A DNA stretch of 64,000 nt from Actinomucor elegans (GCA_026027325.1 JAMSLZ010000003.1:186001-250000), one strand, 5' to 3'. Positions 1 to 14,305 are shown, numbered from the stretch's first letter. Made by a program: numbers and translations. The notes: generated from the sequence alone by a model not told the origin.

Positions 1-916
1 TTGAACTATCATTGCCAAATGTCGCATTTGATATGCAATCCGTACTTAAATCGAGCGATTGTATCTATTGGAACAATTGCTAAAGAGTAAATCATAGTAA
101 TTGGAATTGCTTCGTTTTCATTATGTAGACCATTGTACGGTTTAGTATCCAGTGTCACCCCCTTAAAATCTCTAACGCAGTTTAACTTTGTATACATCGC
201 CTCACAAGACTAGCGTTGATTGAATTATTTGGATAGCCACAGGCTACTCTATCTATCTATCTGGACAGATATACGGTTGCCAGTAACCTAGTGTATAGGA
301 TTGTGACTGTTACGGTTGCTATGGTGACTTTTTTTGGCTGATAGTGACTGCCGCGGTTGCTATAGCGATTTAAGTGATGATATTTCAACTGTTTTGATTA
401 TCAAAACTTGCTATCATTGACTTGTAATGCCAGGTGTAAGACTAGTCAGCTGATCCGTTATTTGCGCTGAATTCCATAATCTGCCTGTATCATGAGAAAT
501 CCATCCCAAGGCAACTGTGTTTTCGTTTCAAAGTACATTTCATGATGAATATGTCTAATAATAAACTGGCAGATACGTTTAGAGTTCGTCTACTATTGTT
601 ATACCGCTGAGACTTGTTCAGAATAAATATCGAAATATAATAAATTTGGCATGCTTTTTTTTTTCTTTTTGGAATCAATATAGAACCCCTTCAAACCTTC
701 AATAGTCCTTCTAAATTGAATGGTCATGCGGTGTTATCAAGTGACCTTGCAGCGCCGTTAAGATGAAGTGTCATGTGATGAATAAACCTTTCTTCAAGGA
801 CGTCTTTCTTTATCCCAGTCGTGGTATAAAAAATTATTCTTAGAACTGAAATATATTGCTTCTTTCTTTCATTTTGTTGAACATATAGAGATATATAAAC
901 TTAGAGATATATTGAA
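1..916. other. Left-edge intergenic region
   Basis: No convincing gene is seen. The first ~170 bases resemble, weakly, the dispersed repeat described at 13.5 and 45.8 kb (AAATGT-GCATTTGA followed by a TCTATTGGA-like core). A short CTAT microsatellite lies near 250-262. The open frames here have no protein-like character. The right part must hold the promoter of the SNF2 gene. Confidence 0.6.
825..832 (+). promoter_or_regulatory. TATA-like box of the SNF2 gene
   Basis: TATAAAAA lies about 90 bases upstream of the ATG at 917 and is followed by a pyrimidine-rich stretch. Position and sequence suit a core promoter, but this is inferred from the sequence only. Confidence 0.4.
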
Positions 917-3900
917 ATGAATCAACAAGAAGAAGAAGGGAGAGCTTATCAGCCAGTAGCAGATCAGAAACCAAACAGTCGAAGTTTATCTAATGTATAC
1001 CAAGATCAAGATCTTTCTTTAGATTCAACCAAACGTAGACGATTATTTGAAGATGCTTCTTGTTCGAGATCTGATATTATAGAGACTAAATTAGTCAAGG
1101 TAAATAATATAGAAGTTTATTGTACATAACTAATATGTTATCTATCTTAGAATGATTATGGCCGTGCTACCCACTTTACTTTACCAACTAAGATTGAAGG
1201 TATACCCAACTTTTCACTCGACACTTTGTACGCTTTAGAAGATGAAAAAGAACCTGTATTATGTCGATCTGAATCCAGTACACCACCACAGTCGACTACA
1301 CCCACCAAATCGATGAGTGAACTTCATATTAAAGACACCAATTCGTCTAGAAAAGAATTGTTTATGGAACAACTAAGACTTCGTAATGAACTCCAATTGG
1401 CAAAGCAAGAGAAACAACAAGCAAAGAAGATAGCAATAATGGAACAGTCGCGACTTCGAAATAATGGTATACCACAAGTGAAGCCAACAGGCCCACCGCA
1501 AGTGAAAACTATTCCATCATCGCTGTTTGAACCAAAACGACAGACCAATATGCTTCAATTTGTTAGAAAAGACTTATCCAACGAGTCTATTATTTCACAA
1601 CAGCAGAAACCACAAGCTGCACAGCAATTACAGGCCCCACAACAGCAATATACTTCTCAACAGCTACATGCTCGTCAACTACAAACTTTACAACAGCCTA
1701 TCGATCATACACAGTCCACATCTCATCACCACCAATCCGCTAGTTCTATGCAACCTACGCCTCACCATCAATCTATCACTCCTATGCGACCTATACCTCA
1801 TCATCAAGCTAAGCCTACAAGTGATGATGAGCTAATGATAGATGAAGAAATGACTAATCGCAATGTGTGTATTGGCATGATTAATACTGAAATTGTAATC
1901 AACAAGCTTCCTCTTATGCTTACTCGAGATGATCAATTTGAGATTGTTACTTTAGAATCTGAGGGCCGAGTAAAGGACAATAATTATTGTAAGTCTTTTT
2001 ATAAGAAGCTATCTTTTGGTAATTGACATTTGTTGCATGATAGCTTTCAGAGTCACTTCACGTAGTGTACCACCTGTATTTGTAAGTGTGCTGCCATTTT
2101 CACTATATCAAATTTAACATTATTGATGTAGTTTGGTTGGATCCCTTTCGACGATACAAAAATACTCGGTCCTTTAGTCGATCATCAACTCATCTGGTGG
2201 GACGCTGTCATTCCGCGCGGTAGAGCCACTTCTACGCGCGCTCCCATTTATATTATCCTCTATTGCCGTCCTAATCTACTAGGCACTATTGCCAAATACT
2301 TTGAAACGCAACGCATGTACCTGAAAACTCCACCGTTCTTTAACCCTAGTTGTCGCTACAGCAATCCACATGCGCATCTAGCTCAACCCCAACATCATCA
2401 TCATCATCATCATCATCATCATTTTCATCAGTATACGCAGCATCAACCGATTCATTCACAGCAATCAACGCAGTCATATACCTATCAACCACAGCCGCAA
2501 CAATACTATCGTCCTACTGACCAGGAACTACAACGTCAAAATCAAAAAGATATTGAAATGCTCTTGAGTAGTATCCCTAGTGATGTACCTGTCTTGACTA
2601 TGCGTAAAAAGAAGAAGCAAAAGTCAACTCTAAAGCAGTTGAGACAGAGCCGTCGTAGTAAGAAGAAGAGCATAGTGGCTAATGATGGAGTTATTGAAAT
2701 TCTCAGTGATAACGAACAAGACGAAGAGATTGACGAGTTGGACAGCAGTAGTTCATCCTCCAGTTCCTCTGAGGAAGAAGAAGAAGAAGAAGAAGGTTAT
2801 GTAGAAGGACTCACCATCAACTTGATGGACCATCAAATCAAAGGTGTAAGCTGGATGATTGACCGAGAAAACAATCAAAGCAGTAATGGTGGTATTCTAG
2901 CAGATGATATGGGCTTGGGTAAAACTATCCAAACCATTGGCCTGATGGCTTCTACTATGGCTATGCCTGAGCTTATCAAGAAAAGTGACCAAGAAGAAGC
3001 ACAAGAAGAGGAAGATCAGCATCATATCACTTTAATCATCACTCCGTTGGCCTTGATCCATCAATGGGTAGATGAGATCAAAACCAAAACCGAGTCTGGC
3101 AAACTACGTGTTCTCAAACATCATGGTCCCAATCGTGTGAAAAACCCTGCTGTCCTGCGCAGATACGATGTCATTGTCACTACTTATCAAGTTGTTGCTT
3201 CTGATGTTCCTGCTGAGCCATCGAAAAAAAAGAAAACAATGGCTATCGATGACTTTATAGTGCAAGAAGATGACGATGAATGCGAATCGACTAAACGAGA
3301 CATTCCTGACAAATGGCAGCCGCTGAAGAAAGGATATGGTCCGTTATTTCAAATCAATTGGTATCGTATCGTGTTGGATGAAGCTCAACAAATCAAGAAT
3401 CGACAAACCAAAGCAGCAACCGCATGTTCAGCTTTGACGGCCAAAAAACGCTGGTGTTTGACTGGTACACCTATACAAAATAATGTGGACGAGCTATATA
3501 GTTTGTTGCGTTTCTTGAGAATACAGCCCTTGTCAGATTATCCTACGTTCAAGAAGAATATATCATTGCCTATTCAGAATGGTGAATCCGAAAAAGCTAT
3601 GGTTCGATTGAAAGCTGTGTTGCGTGCGGTTATGTTGAGAAGAACAAAAGATGTCTTGCGTGGTGTGGATTCATCACAACAACAACAGCAGCAGCAACAG
3701 GAAAGTAGCCATGAATCGACGCCCATGGACAGTAATGCTTCTTCTCCGGCAAACAATGAAAAGTCGACTCTACATTTGCCCTCAAGAGAAAAACGGGATA
3801 TTACTCTGACTTTCAGTGATCATGAACGCGCATTATATAATTTACTGAAAAAGAGAAGTCAAGAGACTATTCGGGATATGCGCGGTCAAAATGTGTATAT

Positions 3901-4977
3901 GAACATGCTATGTTTACTCTTACGACTAAGACAAGGTATGTTTTACGTTTAATGAAATAAGCAATGCAACTAATTAATATATAGCTTGTGATCATCCTCA
4001 GTTGATTCTCAAGAGCATTAATAGTGATAAGGATGTACTGGATATAGTCTCGGATGCTAATAACAGTAATAGTAATTCAGTAACTCCGTCAGATACTTCA
4101 TTAGTATGGTCTAAATCGAGTTGCGAACTGTGTGGAAGATCCATTGACGCATCTTCTTCCACTTTTTGTACAAATTGTCAATCCACCATCCTATCGCCTT
4201 CACTTAATCAACAGCAAGACCTATTCAAAACCAGTACCAAAATTAGAAAATTGTTAGAGATCTTGGAAGAGACACGAGAAAATAATCCTGGTGAAAAGAC
4301 CATTATTTTCTCTCAGTTTACTTCCATGTTGGATTTGATGGAAGCTCCTTTAAAGAAGCATGGCTTTAAAGTGTGTCGATGTAAGTGCTTATGCTGCTCA
4401 ATGTCGGGTTACTTACATGTTTGAACATAGACGATGGCTCTATGCCAAGTCATTTACGTGAAAGAAGCTTGGATCGACTTAAATACGACTCCAACTGTAC
4501 AGTCATGTTGATCTCTTTAAAATGTGGTTCTCTAGGGTAACTGTAACTGAATCAAATTCGTCTTGAGGGAGACTAACTTTTTTCTTCTTCTCTAGTTTGA
4601 ATCTTACCGCTGCTAATCGCGTTATCTTGATGGACCTTTGGTGGAATCCGGCATTAGAAGGTAAATAAGTCTATGTCAAATCCAACAAGCAACTCATCTC
4701 TGTTTTGTTAGAACAAGCCATTGATCGAGTGCATCGTATCGGTCAAAAGTTGCCTGTTTACATTACTCGCTTGCTAATTGAAGATACAGTGGAAGGTAGT
4801 ATCCTTCAGCTACAAAACAAAAAGGTACAGTTATAAAAAAAAAGAAAAAGAAATTCATGCCATCTTTTACCTAACACGATTTAATAGGCTGCATTGACCA
4901 AGGGTGCGCTAGGTGATAGTCTAATCAAGAGCACCAAACTTACCGCTAGCGAAATTAGATTCTTGTTTGATCTGTAG
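917..4977 (+). CDS. SNF2-family DNA translocase, Uls1/Rad5-like
   Basis: Nine exons: 917-1099, 1151-1988, 2044-2081, 2132-3935, 3985-4380, 4431-4536, 4596-4660, 4712-4824, 4888-4977. They sum to 1210 aa. The N-terminal ~590 residues are low complexity (Gln-rich, a ten-His run, a Ser/Glu run). A hydrophobic VIEIL followed by acidic residues near aa 540 looks like a SUMO-interacting motif. The ATPase follows: [13 protein letters not shown] (about aa 606-618), DEAQ box (about 768), LTGTPIQN, then FSQFTSM, KCGSLGLNLTAA and DRVHRIGQ. Between the two helicase lobes is CELC-x13-CTNC, a C4 zinc site where Uls1/Rad5 relatives carry a RING; only half of a RING is visible. Known role of the family: ATP-driven remodelling of DNA-bound, often SUMOylated, proteins in the nucleus. 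The Uls1 assignment rests on the SIM and domain order and is an inference. Confidence 0.88.
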
Positions 4978-5337
4978 CATTCGCCCTTAAACTTGCACTA
5001 ACCATATATATATATTTCTTCTCTTCGTTGTTTTTATAGCAAATCTATTGTATGTATATTTCAGTAAACTAAAAGCAAAAGTTCTCTTGTCAATACAAAG
5101 CATAGCTGCTCTCTTCTATAATTGTTTATAACATCGCGTATTTAATTTTTGTAAGATATAGTATTAGCAAGAGAGACGGAAAGTTGGAACCAGATTATTC
5201 CTTCTGATCTTTCCCATTTTCAATATTGCGACATCGGTCGATTGATTCGGATATGGTTTAATGATGTATTTGATTCGTATATATCTAGAATAAATTATAG
5301 CATATATACTAGACACTTTACTTGACTAAAGTAGAGT

Positions 5338-5386
<49 letters not shown>

Positions 5387-6529
5387 AATGTGTAATTAAT
5401 GACTAGCAAAAATTTATATGCATTTGATATCTATAAATTTAATTGTAGATTTCTAAATTTCTAATCACCATCAAATGTTACATTGAATGAGCAGTTTATA
5501 CTCACAACAAGCTATTGCGTCTATTAGGACATTTTCTAAATAGTATACTTTGGTAATGGAACCTGTTTTTATTTTAAAGACCATGGTGCTGTGATTAGCC
5601 CCAGTTTTTTTTTTTTTTTGAAAAAGTTCTTGTTATCGTGTCAGCACCAAACCCGTTTAATTAGTAAACTGGTTATTTAGTGACATTAGTTTGTTATCAT
5701 GGGACAGCATCAATGAATGGCAGCTGGATACATGCAAGATAATAGCTGGATGTATTCTTTGTTAACTGATTTTCACGTAGCTTTCTGTTTACATTCATAT
5801 GCTTTAATCAGCTTTAAGGTCGGGCTATAGTAAGGTCTAAGCCTTTTTGGCATGTAGAAGATTTTCATATGATTGAACTAATCTATTGGTCCTTGTTAAA
5901 ACAGCTAATTTGATTTATTGTTATTGGTAGAAGTGACACTGCGCACACAAGTTGCTTGGACAAGATTTGGACGAGAAGGTGCAACCAATCCAAGAAGTTC
6001 CTACTACGCTTTTTATTTTTCTTTTCTCTCTTCTGGAGGTTCTATATGACGATGAGCTGGCTAATTTTTTTTTTCTACGCCAAGGCTGAAATATTTTATT
6101 GGAAACCCTAGCATGCGCCACGTTTCATTGTAAGTGGCGAGTATAAATCTATAGGTGTCTATGACTTCATTTGAGAAGCTCAGCTATTGGATTTGTCAGA
6201 ACAGGAATCTTCTAAAGTGTCCTAATTATCGGATGATGAATAACAAGGTCATCTGCTTAATAATGCATCTCAATGAACTCAGTCTGTGCATAAGGGTAAT
6301 GCAATCTAGACTATGGTACGTTATACAAAGTTTGTTTGAAGCTTGGGTCACTGATGAAAAATCCCTCATAAAGGTAGTACCTATACACAACAAGCGTTGA
6401 ATGAATAATTTATGGCATTTTGTTATATTTATTATTAAAAAAGTATTATGTAGATAAAGGATGGAAAATTACAATGATAAGGGTAATTAAGAGATAATTG
6501 AGAGTAATTGATATGATACAAGTGTTTGA
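4978..6529. other. Convergent intergenic region
   Basis: Lies between the 3' ends of the SNF2 gene (+) and the Ca2+-ATPase gene (-). It holds an AT microsatellite, poly-T runs and, near 5455-5560, a weak copy of the dispersed repeat (ATCAAATGTTACATT). Short open frames at 5921-6121 and 6155-6400 look random. Confidence 0.6.
5341..5382. repeat. (AT)n microsatellite
   Basis: An uninterrupted run of about 21 AT units in the 3' flank of the SNF2 gene. Confidence 0.95.
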
Positions 6530-9500
6530 TTAACGACGTTGAGATTGATCCAAAGAACCTGAAGAAAGCACAGTATCTTGGTTTTCTTCTTCAAAGTTTT
6601 CCTCGTGAGAAGAGTTACCATGAATAATGGAAACGCCTGTATCACTACTGTTGTTTTTTTCGTTCAACGCATTATTGTTGGCAGGAGAATAAGCAGGAGC
6701 AACTTCATCTTCAGTGTTGATTTGCACCTTATCCTCCTTGTTCACTGGAGATTGTTGAGCGATATAAGCACCATTATTGTTCCAAGCAATACGTTCATTA
6801 CCAGCTACATAAACGCTGGGTGACACATTGCTGTTATTATTGGTACCGAGGTAACGTTGACGAGCAGCAGGATTAAACATAAAGACAAAGCTCAAGGCTT
6901 CATCAGGAATCAAACGAACAATGACACCGACAGGCAAGGCCAATAAACCGACACAGACAGAAATGGCCCAGGCAATACCGTCCACTTGAGTGACTTGGAA
7001 AGCAGCACCACCAAAGTTGACAATAATACATTGAAGGCCGACACACAAGAAAAAGATAAAGATGAAGAATCTGTTCTTGGTAATATTGTGGAACACATTG
7101 AGCTTGGAATCAATACGACGACAATTGATTTCGTTAAAGATTTGACAAAAGACAAAGGTATTGAATACAATGGTTTGTAAGATGGGATCATTTGCTTCAT
7201 AGTGGAGCACATCAGAATAAAGCAAGACGGTAGTAACAACAATTTGGAAAATGGCTTGACCGATAATCATCTTCCACATCTTGAAAGTGATCAATGGAGA
7301 GGAGCGAGATTCAGGTGTGCGTTCAAGCAATTCTTCGGTAGGAGGATCAGTAGCTAAAGCGAGAGCAGCAAAAGTATCCATGATCAGGTTCACCCACAAG
7401 AGTTGAACAGCAGTCAAGACAGATTTTTGTTCGTGTGATATGACAGCAGAGACAAAGGTCAAAATAACAGCAGTGACATTGACAGTCAATTGGAACTCTA
7501 AAAACTTTTTGACAGCGTCATTGACACAACGACCCCACATAATAGCCTTGACAATACTGGAGAAGTTATCATCCATCAAAATGATACTGGAAGCTTCCTT
7601 GGCGACTTCTGTACCAGCGATACCCATGGAGAAACCCACATCAGCCAATTTAAGAGCAGGACCGTCATTGGTACCATCACCAGTAACAGCGACAATATCA
7701 CCCAATTCACGAAGACGACCAACCAAGATCTGTTTGTCTTCGGGACTGGAACGAGCAAGTACTTGCAAACGAGGTAAGATAGCGTCCATTTCACTAGGAG
7801 GCAAGTTACGGAAAACAGGACCTTCCATGACAATACCGCCGGGCGTATAAATACCACATTGCTTGGCAATGGACTTTGCAGTAACAACGTTATCACCAGT
7901 GACCATACGTACACAGATACCGGCTCTTTGACAGGCTTTGACAGCTTCCGTAACACCCGGACGAAGGGGATCTTCAATACCAACAATACCAATCAAAGTA
8001 AGACCTTGACCTTCGATAATATCTTCATAAGGGACTTCAACTTCAGCGCCAACCTTGCTACCATGACCACCAACAGGAGGCCAGGATTCAAAATCACGAT
8101 AACCAATACCAATAGTACGAAGAGAGCGAGTGGCATAACTTTGAATAATACGATCAACACGGTTACGGTCTTCATTGGTCAAAGGGCGTGTCTTTACATC
8201 GTAATCATGAGCAGGCGACTTGTATTTAGCAGCATTCAAAGTTAAGATTTGATTACAGTTTTCAACGAGGATTTCAGAAGCACCCTTAACATGAGCACGA
8301 TAGATGAAACGACCTTCTTCTGTAGGATGAGGAATACGGATGACGGTAGCCATAGCTTTACGCTTGGAGCTGAAAGGAAACACTTGTTCAATGGGCCAAG
8401 CAGTACGCAAAGTTTCAAAGTTATCAGAGCCAATGTTTCTAGCAAATTGCAAGAGAGCAGTTTCAGTCTTGTTACCGACAAATTGCTTTTCTCCGTTCTC
8501 ATCTGCAGTTTCAAAAGCAGTCGAGTTGACAGAGATACCTTGACTGATCAATTTAATAATGGGAGCAGGTACCTTTTCAGATACAGTCTTGATATCGCTC
8601 AAATCCACACGATTAGCGGGAGGATCTTGAATGAAACGGAAGGAACTACCAAAGGTGCCAGCAACAATGGTCATTTTGTTTTGTGTAAGTGTACCAGTCT
8701 TGTCGGAACAAACAGTGGTAGCATTACCCATGGTCTCACAAGCAGCTAAGACACGAACCAAGTTGTTGTCCTTGAGCATACGTTGTGTAGCATAAGCAAG
8801 AGCTATTATTGAATTAGTAAATTGATTAAGGTAACATTATGTGTATATTTACCAAGTGTGACAGCAAGAGGAAGACCTTCAGGTACAGCGACCACAACAA
8901 TAGTCACTACTACAATCAAGATACCCATCACTTGTTGAACAATTTCAGTAGGCTCAGTAGGAATACCGTCGTATTTCCAGTTGACAAAGTAACGGATCAA
9001 GAGTACAATCAGCATAGTAAGACCGGCAGCTGAACCTAATTTAGCAATCATGGAAGCCAAGCCATTCAGCTTTTCTTGCAAAGGCGTAGTTTCGTTATCC
9101 GTACGAAGTGCCATCATGGTACGACCATAGAAAGAGTTGACACCTACACCAGTTACCAGATAAGTGCAGACGCCTTCCAATACTTTGGAGCCAGAAATAA
9201 TAAATGGATCAGGATGGGACTTGTGATGGTCGACAGTCTTGGCTTTCTTTTCAGAAATAGATGAACTACTGATAGAAGAACCTGCACCATTAGTCTTGGT
9301 TGGAACTGAAAGGAAGTCATTCGACTTGATTTGTTCTTCATCGTCATCGTCAGAGGTAAGTAACTTGTAGCAAGATTCAAATGTTTGTTTGCGCACAGCA
9401 TCAGCCTCGCCGGTAGCAGCCGATTCATCACAACGCACATTATGTCCTTCAATGAACACACCATCAGCAGCAACAATATCTCCTGGTTCAAGGAAGAGAA

Positions 9501-10413
9501 CATCGCCCACTTGGATATCATAAACAGAGATTTGTACAGTTTGGCCTTCACGCGTTGCCTATATGCAGTAATTTTGTCAATTTTTTTTTTGAATCTAATT
9601 CAATAAACTGTAGTGTTACCTTGACAATGCGATCATCTTTCTTTGCATTCAGTTTACGAAACTGCTTTTCCTTTTGGAAGTCATTGACACTACCGACCAA
9701 CACAACAATTAGAATAGCGACGATGATGGCAACGCCTTCAACCCATTTGACACCAGCGATTCTTTGGCCTTGAGCATCGTATTCTGGTACCGCAATATCC
9801 TCGTACAAGCCAACAGCCAATGAAACAACAGCAGCCACAGCAAGCAAGATCTAATATGGATGATTAACGACGGATATTATAAATAGACTTTTTTTTATAT
9901 GGGGCTTACAAGCGTTTTATCATTGAATGCGAGCCACATGAGTTGGAAAATATTCTTTGCTTTAACTGGAGGCAAGACATTAGCGCCAAAGATCTTGGCT
10001 CTTTCAGCATAAGGGCCAGTCACATGTTCAGTAGTTAATGAAAGAGATGTAGTTGAGGGTTTTAATGTGGGTTCATGGATATCTTCTTCGACTTGTGTGG
10101 ATGTATTGATTTTGGATGGGTCTAATGTAATATCTTGTAATGTAACATGCTTGTCAAATGTAGCATTTGGAGTCAAGCCATGGTGAATATCTGCATGTAA
10201 ACCTCTGGCCACACCTTCTAGACCGCCATAGGTATGTAATAGTTCTATGTTTTTTGGATCGTGTAATGCAGCCAGTTGATCTGGGGTGAAAGCAAATGGA
10301 TTTGATTTGTTTACATGCGGTGTGGTGAGAGACTCTCTCATGTCTACTTTATATTCATTTTGTGTATTTATTGATGACGATGTGTCATTATTTATTTTAG
10401 TAGTGGAGGACAT
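6530..10413 (-). CDS. Ca2+-transporting P-type ATPase (PMC1/PMCA type)
   Basis: Four exons on the minus strand: 10413-9910, 9850-9620, 9558-8853, 8802-6530. They total 3714 nt, 1237 aa, close to the length of yeast Pmc1. The protein pumps Ca2+ out of the cytosol into the vacuole or across the plasma membrane, using an aspartyl-phosphate intermediate. Visible motifs: PEGLPLAVTL in M4 (about aa 470-480), CSDKTGTLTQNKM with the phosphorylated Asp at about 514, a KGASE nucleotide-site motif, MVTGDN, and TGDGTNDGPAL at about 850. The GSNVNDFQKEKQFRKLNA-type segment before the actuator domain is typical of type IIB pumps. Exon 1 encodes a long hydrophilic N-terminus (~150 aa). The C-terminal tail after the last helix is Asn/Ser-rich, and I see no clear calmodulin-binding helix in it. 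Plasma-membrane versus vacuolar location cannot be told from sequence. Confidence 0.95.
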
Positions 10414-10454
10414 ATTGAATGTAAAGAAGAAAGAAATAAAACAGGTAAAAGTGG

Positions 10455-10462
10455 TTTATATA
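10455..10462 (-). promoter_or_regulatory. TATA-like box of the Ca2+-ATPase gene
   Basis: TATATAAA on the minus strand, about 42-49 bases upstream of the start codon at 10413. Confidence 0.4.
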
Positions 10463-13400
10463 CAATAGAATACGAGAATTCCAAGAAAATAAACATTCAA
10501 CACCCGAACGTCAACCTGACAAAATAAGACTAAAATTCTTTTTTTGCCCAAGTGATTTCTGGTCCATCCAAAAAAGATCGCCACCACCTTTTCTATGGTG
10601 CTTACAGAAGGGCTAAGCGAAAAGAATATTCCTATCGAATAATTCATGGTTACTTCAAAAGAACCGAATGACCAATCAGGATAATTTTGTGACCTTCTCT
10701 GTCGTCGATCACTTATTAAATTCCCAATATTCTTTTGCGTCTTCTTTATAGAATATAACGTCACACTAACAAAAAAAGAGTCTATGAAAAGCAGTAGATT
10801 CGATCCTGAAATTCGTCAAATTACAAGCCACTAATTGACAAACGTAAATGTTAAGAAACCTTAAAATGCACATGCTATTGCCGGCCTTGTCATCAGATAT
10901 AATGACATAGATGTCTCAGATAATTTACGCCTATTTGCGCAAATATGCACCTGCAAAGGATGAATCATTCGAAAGCGCGCGGTTTTCTCATCTATTTCGG
11001 TTCATTATTCTACAGGTGATTTTGTGATTCTGACCCATAGTCATGGTAACTTGTGTTGTACTTCGGTTGCATCTCCGACTCCAAGTGTAGATCAACCTCT
11101 AGTGCCTTCCCAGATAGATATATGATTATGCAAACTAGGTTATATAAAACAGCAAGTTTTGTTCTATATTTTAACTGGAAGTCACTAGTTTATCTCAATG
11201 CATTGTGCAGTTAAATGCAACCTAATAATGCAATCGAGAAGCTATTTGCAGCTCCGTTCCAGGTAACATATTTCGTAGGCCCTAGTGCTGGCCATTATGA
11301 AGTTATAAGCATGCAAGTGGGTTCATTATAATGAATTGATGCTATTATATACTATTCCTAAAAATAATTAATTTATCTTGGTCCATCATGGTGATAGATT
11401 TCAACTCTGCAATTTCCAAGTATCGGTAAATTAATTTTTCGACATTCAATGAAGACTAGCGGTTTTGTCTCGGCTTTCAATGGTAATGTGGGGGTATATG
11501 GAAGCTAACTCGGGCAGAATTAGAGTAAAGCCACTCTAGTCCAGTTCGAGGTCATGTTAGCAGTAATTGACAAAAAGAAAGTTTTTGTATATAAACAATA
11601 GATCATATTATCGCAAGATCTATGTATCTACCGATTCCATGGTACAAAAAATGCATGCAAGTGCTGAGAACTGCCTGTATTAGACGATTTTTCAAAATGT
11701 TATTAATTTTCATAAGGCAATATTCATATCGTTTTAGTTTAGCAATAATGGGTTTATTTTGTTCATTACATAACAATGAGCAAACTTGACCAATTATTTT
11801 GAGCTACAGTCATTTACTTGGAATGAATAGAAATAGTATAGAATCGAGGAAAAGCATGTATCATCCAGGAATTCTACTCTAGAGCCTCAAGTAGTGTCAA
11901 CTGGGGCATTTGAGCACATGAAAAAAAAAAAAAGTATGCAACTACCTGTTTGGTTAAATGACAGTACATTATGCTTGCAGTCACTTGAAAAAGAAGATAT
12001 CTTGAGCTTCTTGAAACATATCTCTTGGCTCTGCCACTGACCTTGAATCGATTTTTACGTCGGTGAAATAATTATGAAGTACACGGGTTTAAGCTAAGAT
12101 TTGGAAAGTTCTAAAGACTCTTTTCAAAAGTATCTCCCAGATCCACCGAACCCAAGTACGTGGTGAGGCGAGATGAGATAGGACTAAACAATAGAAATTG
12201 TTTGTAGCCTATACTAATGCATATTTGTTTTAAATAGATGACGGCGTACATACGAAATACACAGCAGAAAACAGGTTTAATATCTACCTATCAAATGCTG
12301 CATCTCCTGTGCTATTATTTTCTTTCTTTTTTTCATCCCATCTCTTTTTCTTTGTCGCGCGCTCTTTGACCGAACAATGCAAATGATTACCCGATTATGT
12401 TAAAAGTTGTACAAGCCAACTCTAGAAAAGCGGGAATATCAGATACTGAAAAAAGCTTAAATATACCGATTTTGGCAAAAGTTTCCAAAAAGACTGATCA
12501 TGATGCAACCGACTATTGGTGTAAAAAACTAATCTCTTCTTCATATTTCATACAATATAAGTCAATATGAAAATAAGTGATGATTTTTACTTGATACCAT
12601 TGTCAGAAAGATTGGCGTGTCGATCCCTTTTCTTTCTTTTGGCAACACGGAAGCCTGGATTTGAAATAAGCGATGGTTGTACTGAGTACAGAGTTTTATG
12701 TTATCTGAAATTGAATGTACTATTTACCGCATTAAAATAGTTATTGAGAGCATCTTTCAAGACAAACAACTTGATTAATTAGTGCATCCAAGATTTATTA
12801 TGTTACATGATTGAAGGCCGGCGTAACTTGATAATGATGAGTGTCAAAACGACTATCTTGTTAATCATATGAAAGAAAAATCCCTCTAGAGTTTGTAAGC
12901 ATTATTACCATTTGATATATACTACATCAGATTTTGATTGTTATCTATTGATTTTGTATCTGATACTCGAATTTACTGATTTCAATGACTATCGGGTATT
13001 TAGTAGTTAGTTCACATGATGGTCCTGGTCAGTAAATGCACTTGGATCAACAACTAGATAAGGTGATACCCTGTTTCTCAGGGAATATATAAAATTAGAC
13101 AGGCTTTCTACCAAATCGAATCCCATATTTTCAAATCCAACTAAAGACATGATACAAAACTCCGATGGTATTGCGTTTTTTTATTCTTTTATTTACTGTT
13201 TGAGAATGGCTTCTCTATGTACGTCTGTGCCATTTTTGCGTCATTCAAAAGATAATCACCTTTTTGTTTTGAAAGTCAAGGAAGAGAGAAGAATGCGTTT
13301 ATCATTTTTTTAAGATTAAGATTTCAAATTCTAGGTTAAACTTGATTTTTTTGTCTCTATTCTATTTATTAGTTGGATAGCCATTGGCAAATACATTGTA

Positions 13401-13477
13401 TAGATTACATTCCAATCTAATAAAAAAAAAATACTAGTAACATAGTGGCTTATTTGGAGTACATGATAATACACAAT

Positions 13478-13790
13478 CAGATGTGACATTTCTTTCCGGA
13501 CTTCTGGCGAGATCTATTGATCATTAAGTATAATTTACATGGCGAAACATGTAATTTGTTGCCACTCATTATAATAAATACTATACTGATTGCATTACAT
13601 CTATAAACGATGGTTTTAGTACAGGCAAATACTTATTATAAGCATGTATATTAATTTAGATGCAACATTTCATCGGGATCCCCCAAGCGATTTATTGTTC
13701 ATTTAGTTTATTCTACATGAAAGTATGTACTGTAACTGTAATTTAGTTGAATGATGCTTTTAGTAGAGGATCATTTCCAATATAAGGACA
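13478..13790 (+). repeat. Two degenerate dispersed-repeat copies in tandem
   Basis: Copy 1 starts AATCAGATGTGACATTTC and continues to GCGAGATCTATTGATCATT, a small hairpin TTACATG-gcgaaa-CATGTAA, then ACGATGGTTTTAGTA. Copy 2 starts AGATGCAACATTTC, then GCGATTTATTGTTCATT, TTCTACATG and GAATGATGCTTTTAGTA. The order of matching blocks is the same in both. Related copies occur elsewhere (24.6, 29.1, 32.1, 40.1, 45.8, 46.0 and, inverted, 52.0 kb). No terminal inverted repeats or target-site duplications were recognised. Confidence 0.55.
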
Positions 13791-14305
13791 TCAACTGGAT
13801 GCCATGGCTGTAAGACCTTTAACGAATTCGTTTAAAGGAAAATTTTTAACATGCTTTGCGCGATCTGATGGATGGCTATCAAAGATTTGGAACTAAATAT
13901 TAGTGTAATTGACTCTCTACCACATACTGCACGAGCTTGAAATTCAGTAAGCCTTTAACAGCGGTAATACTGATTTGAGCATCAAATACTATGTCATTTT
14001 TGAATGTAACTGTAGCTGAATTACCTAGTTTCAAGGTAAGTTATTTACCATTCAAGACACATTCTTGTTTGTAACTACCGGGATCCTTGAAGCACGCTTC
14101 AATCATTTGAATGTGTTATTGAGTCAATCATTTTTTTTTTCAGTGACAGGGGTACCTAAAGTTATAAAATCAGGTAAGTCAATTAGACTAGAATAAGCTT
14201 GGAATATATACTTACCTGCACTCGTATAATCCATCACAATTTTTTGAAAGTACAGCGATTAAAAAGGTCAATATGTACCTATTTATCAATTTTTCTTGAC
14301 AAGAT

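Noticed and set aside
5921..6400. Open frames of 66 and 81 aa between the SNF2 and Ca2+-ATPase genes
   Set aside because: Composition is that of translated AT-rich DNA, with no splice partners and no motif.
13540..13566. TTACATG/CATGTAA hairpin as a terminator or regulatory RNA
   Set aside because: The stem is only 7 bp and lies inside a repeat copy; other copies do not keep it.
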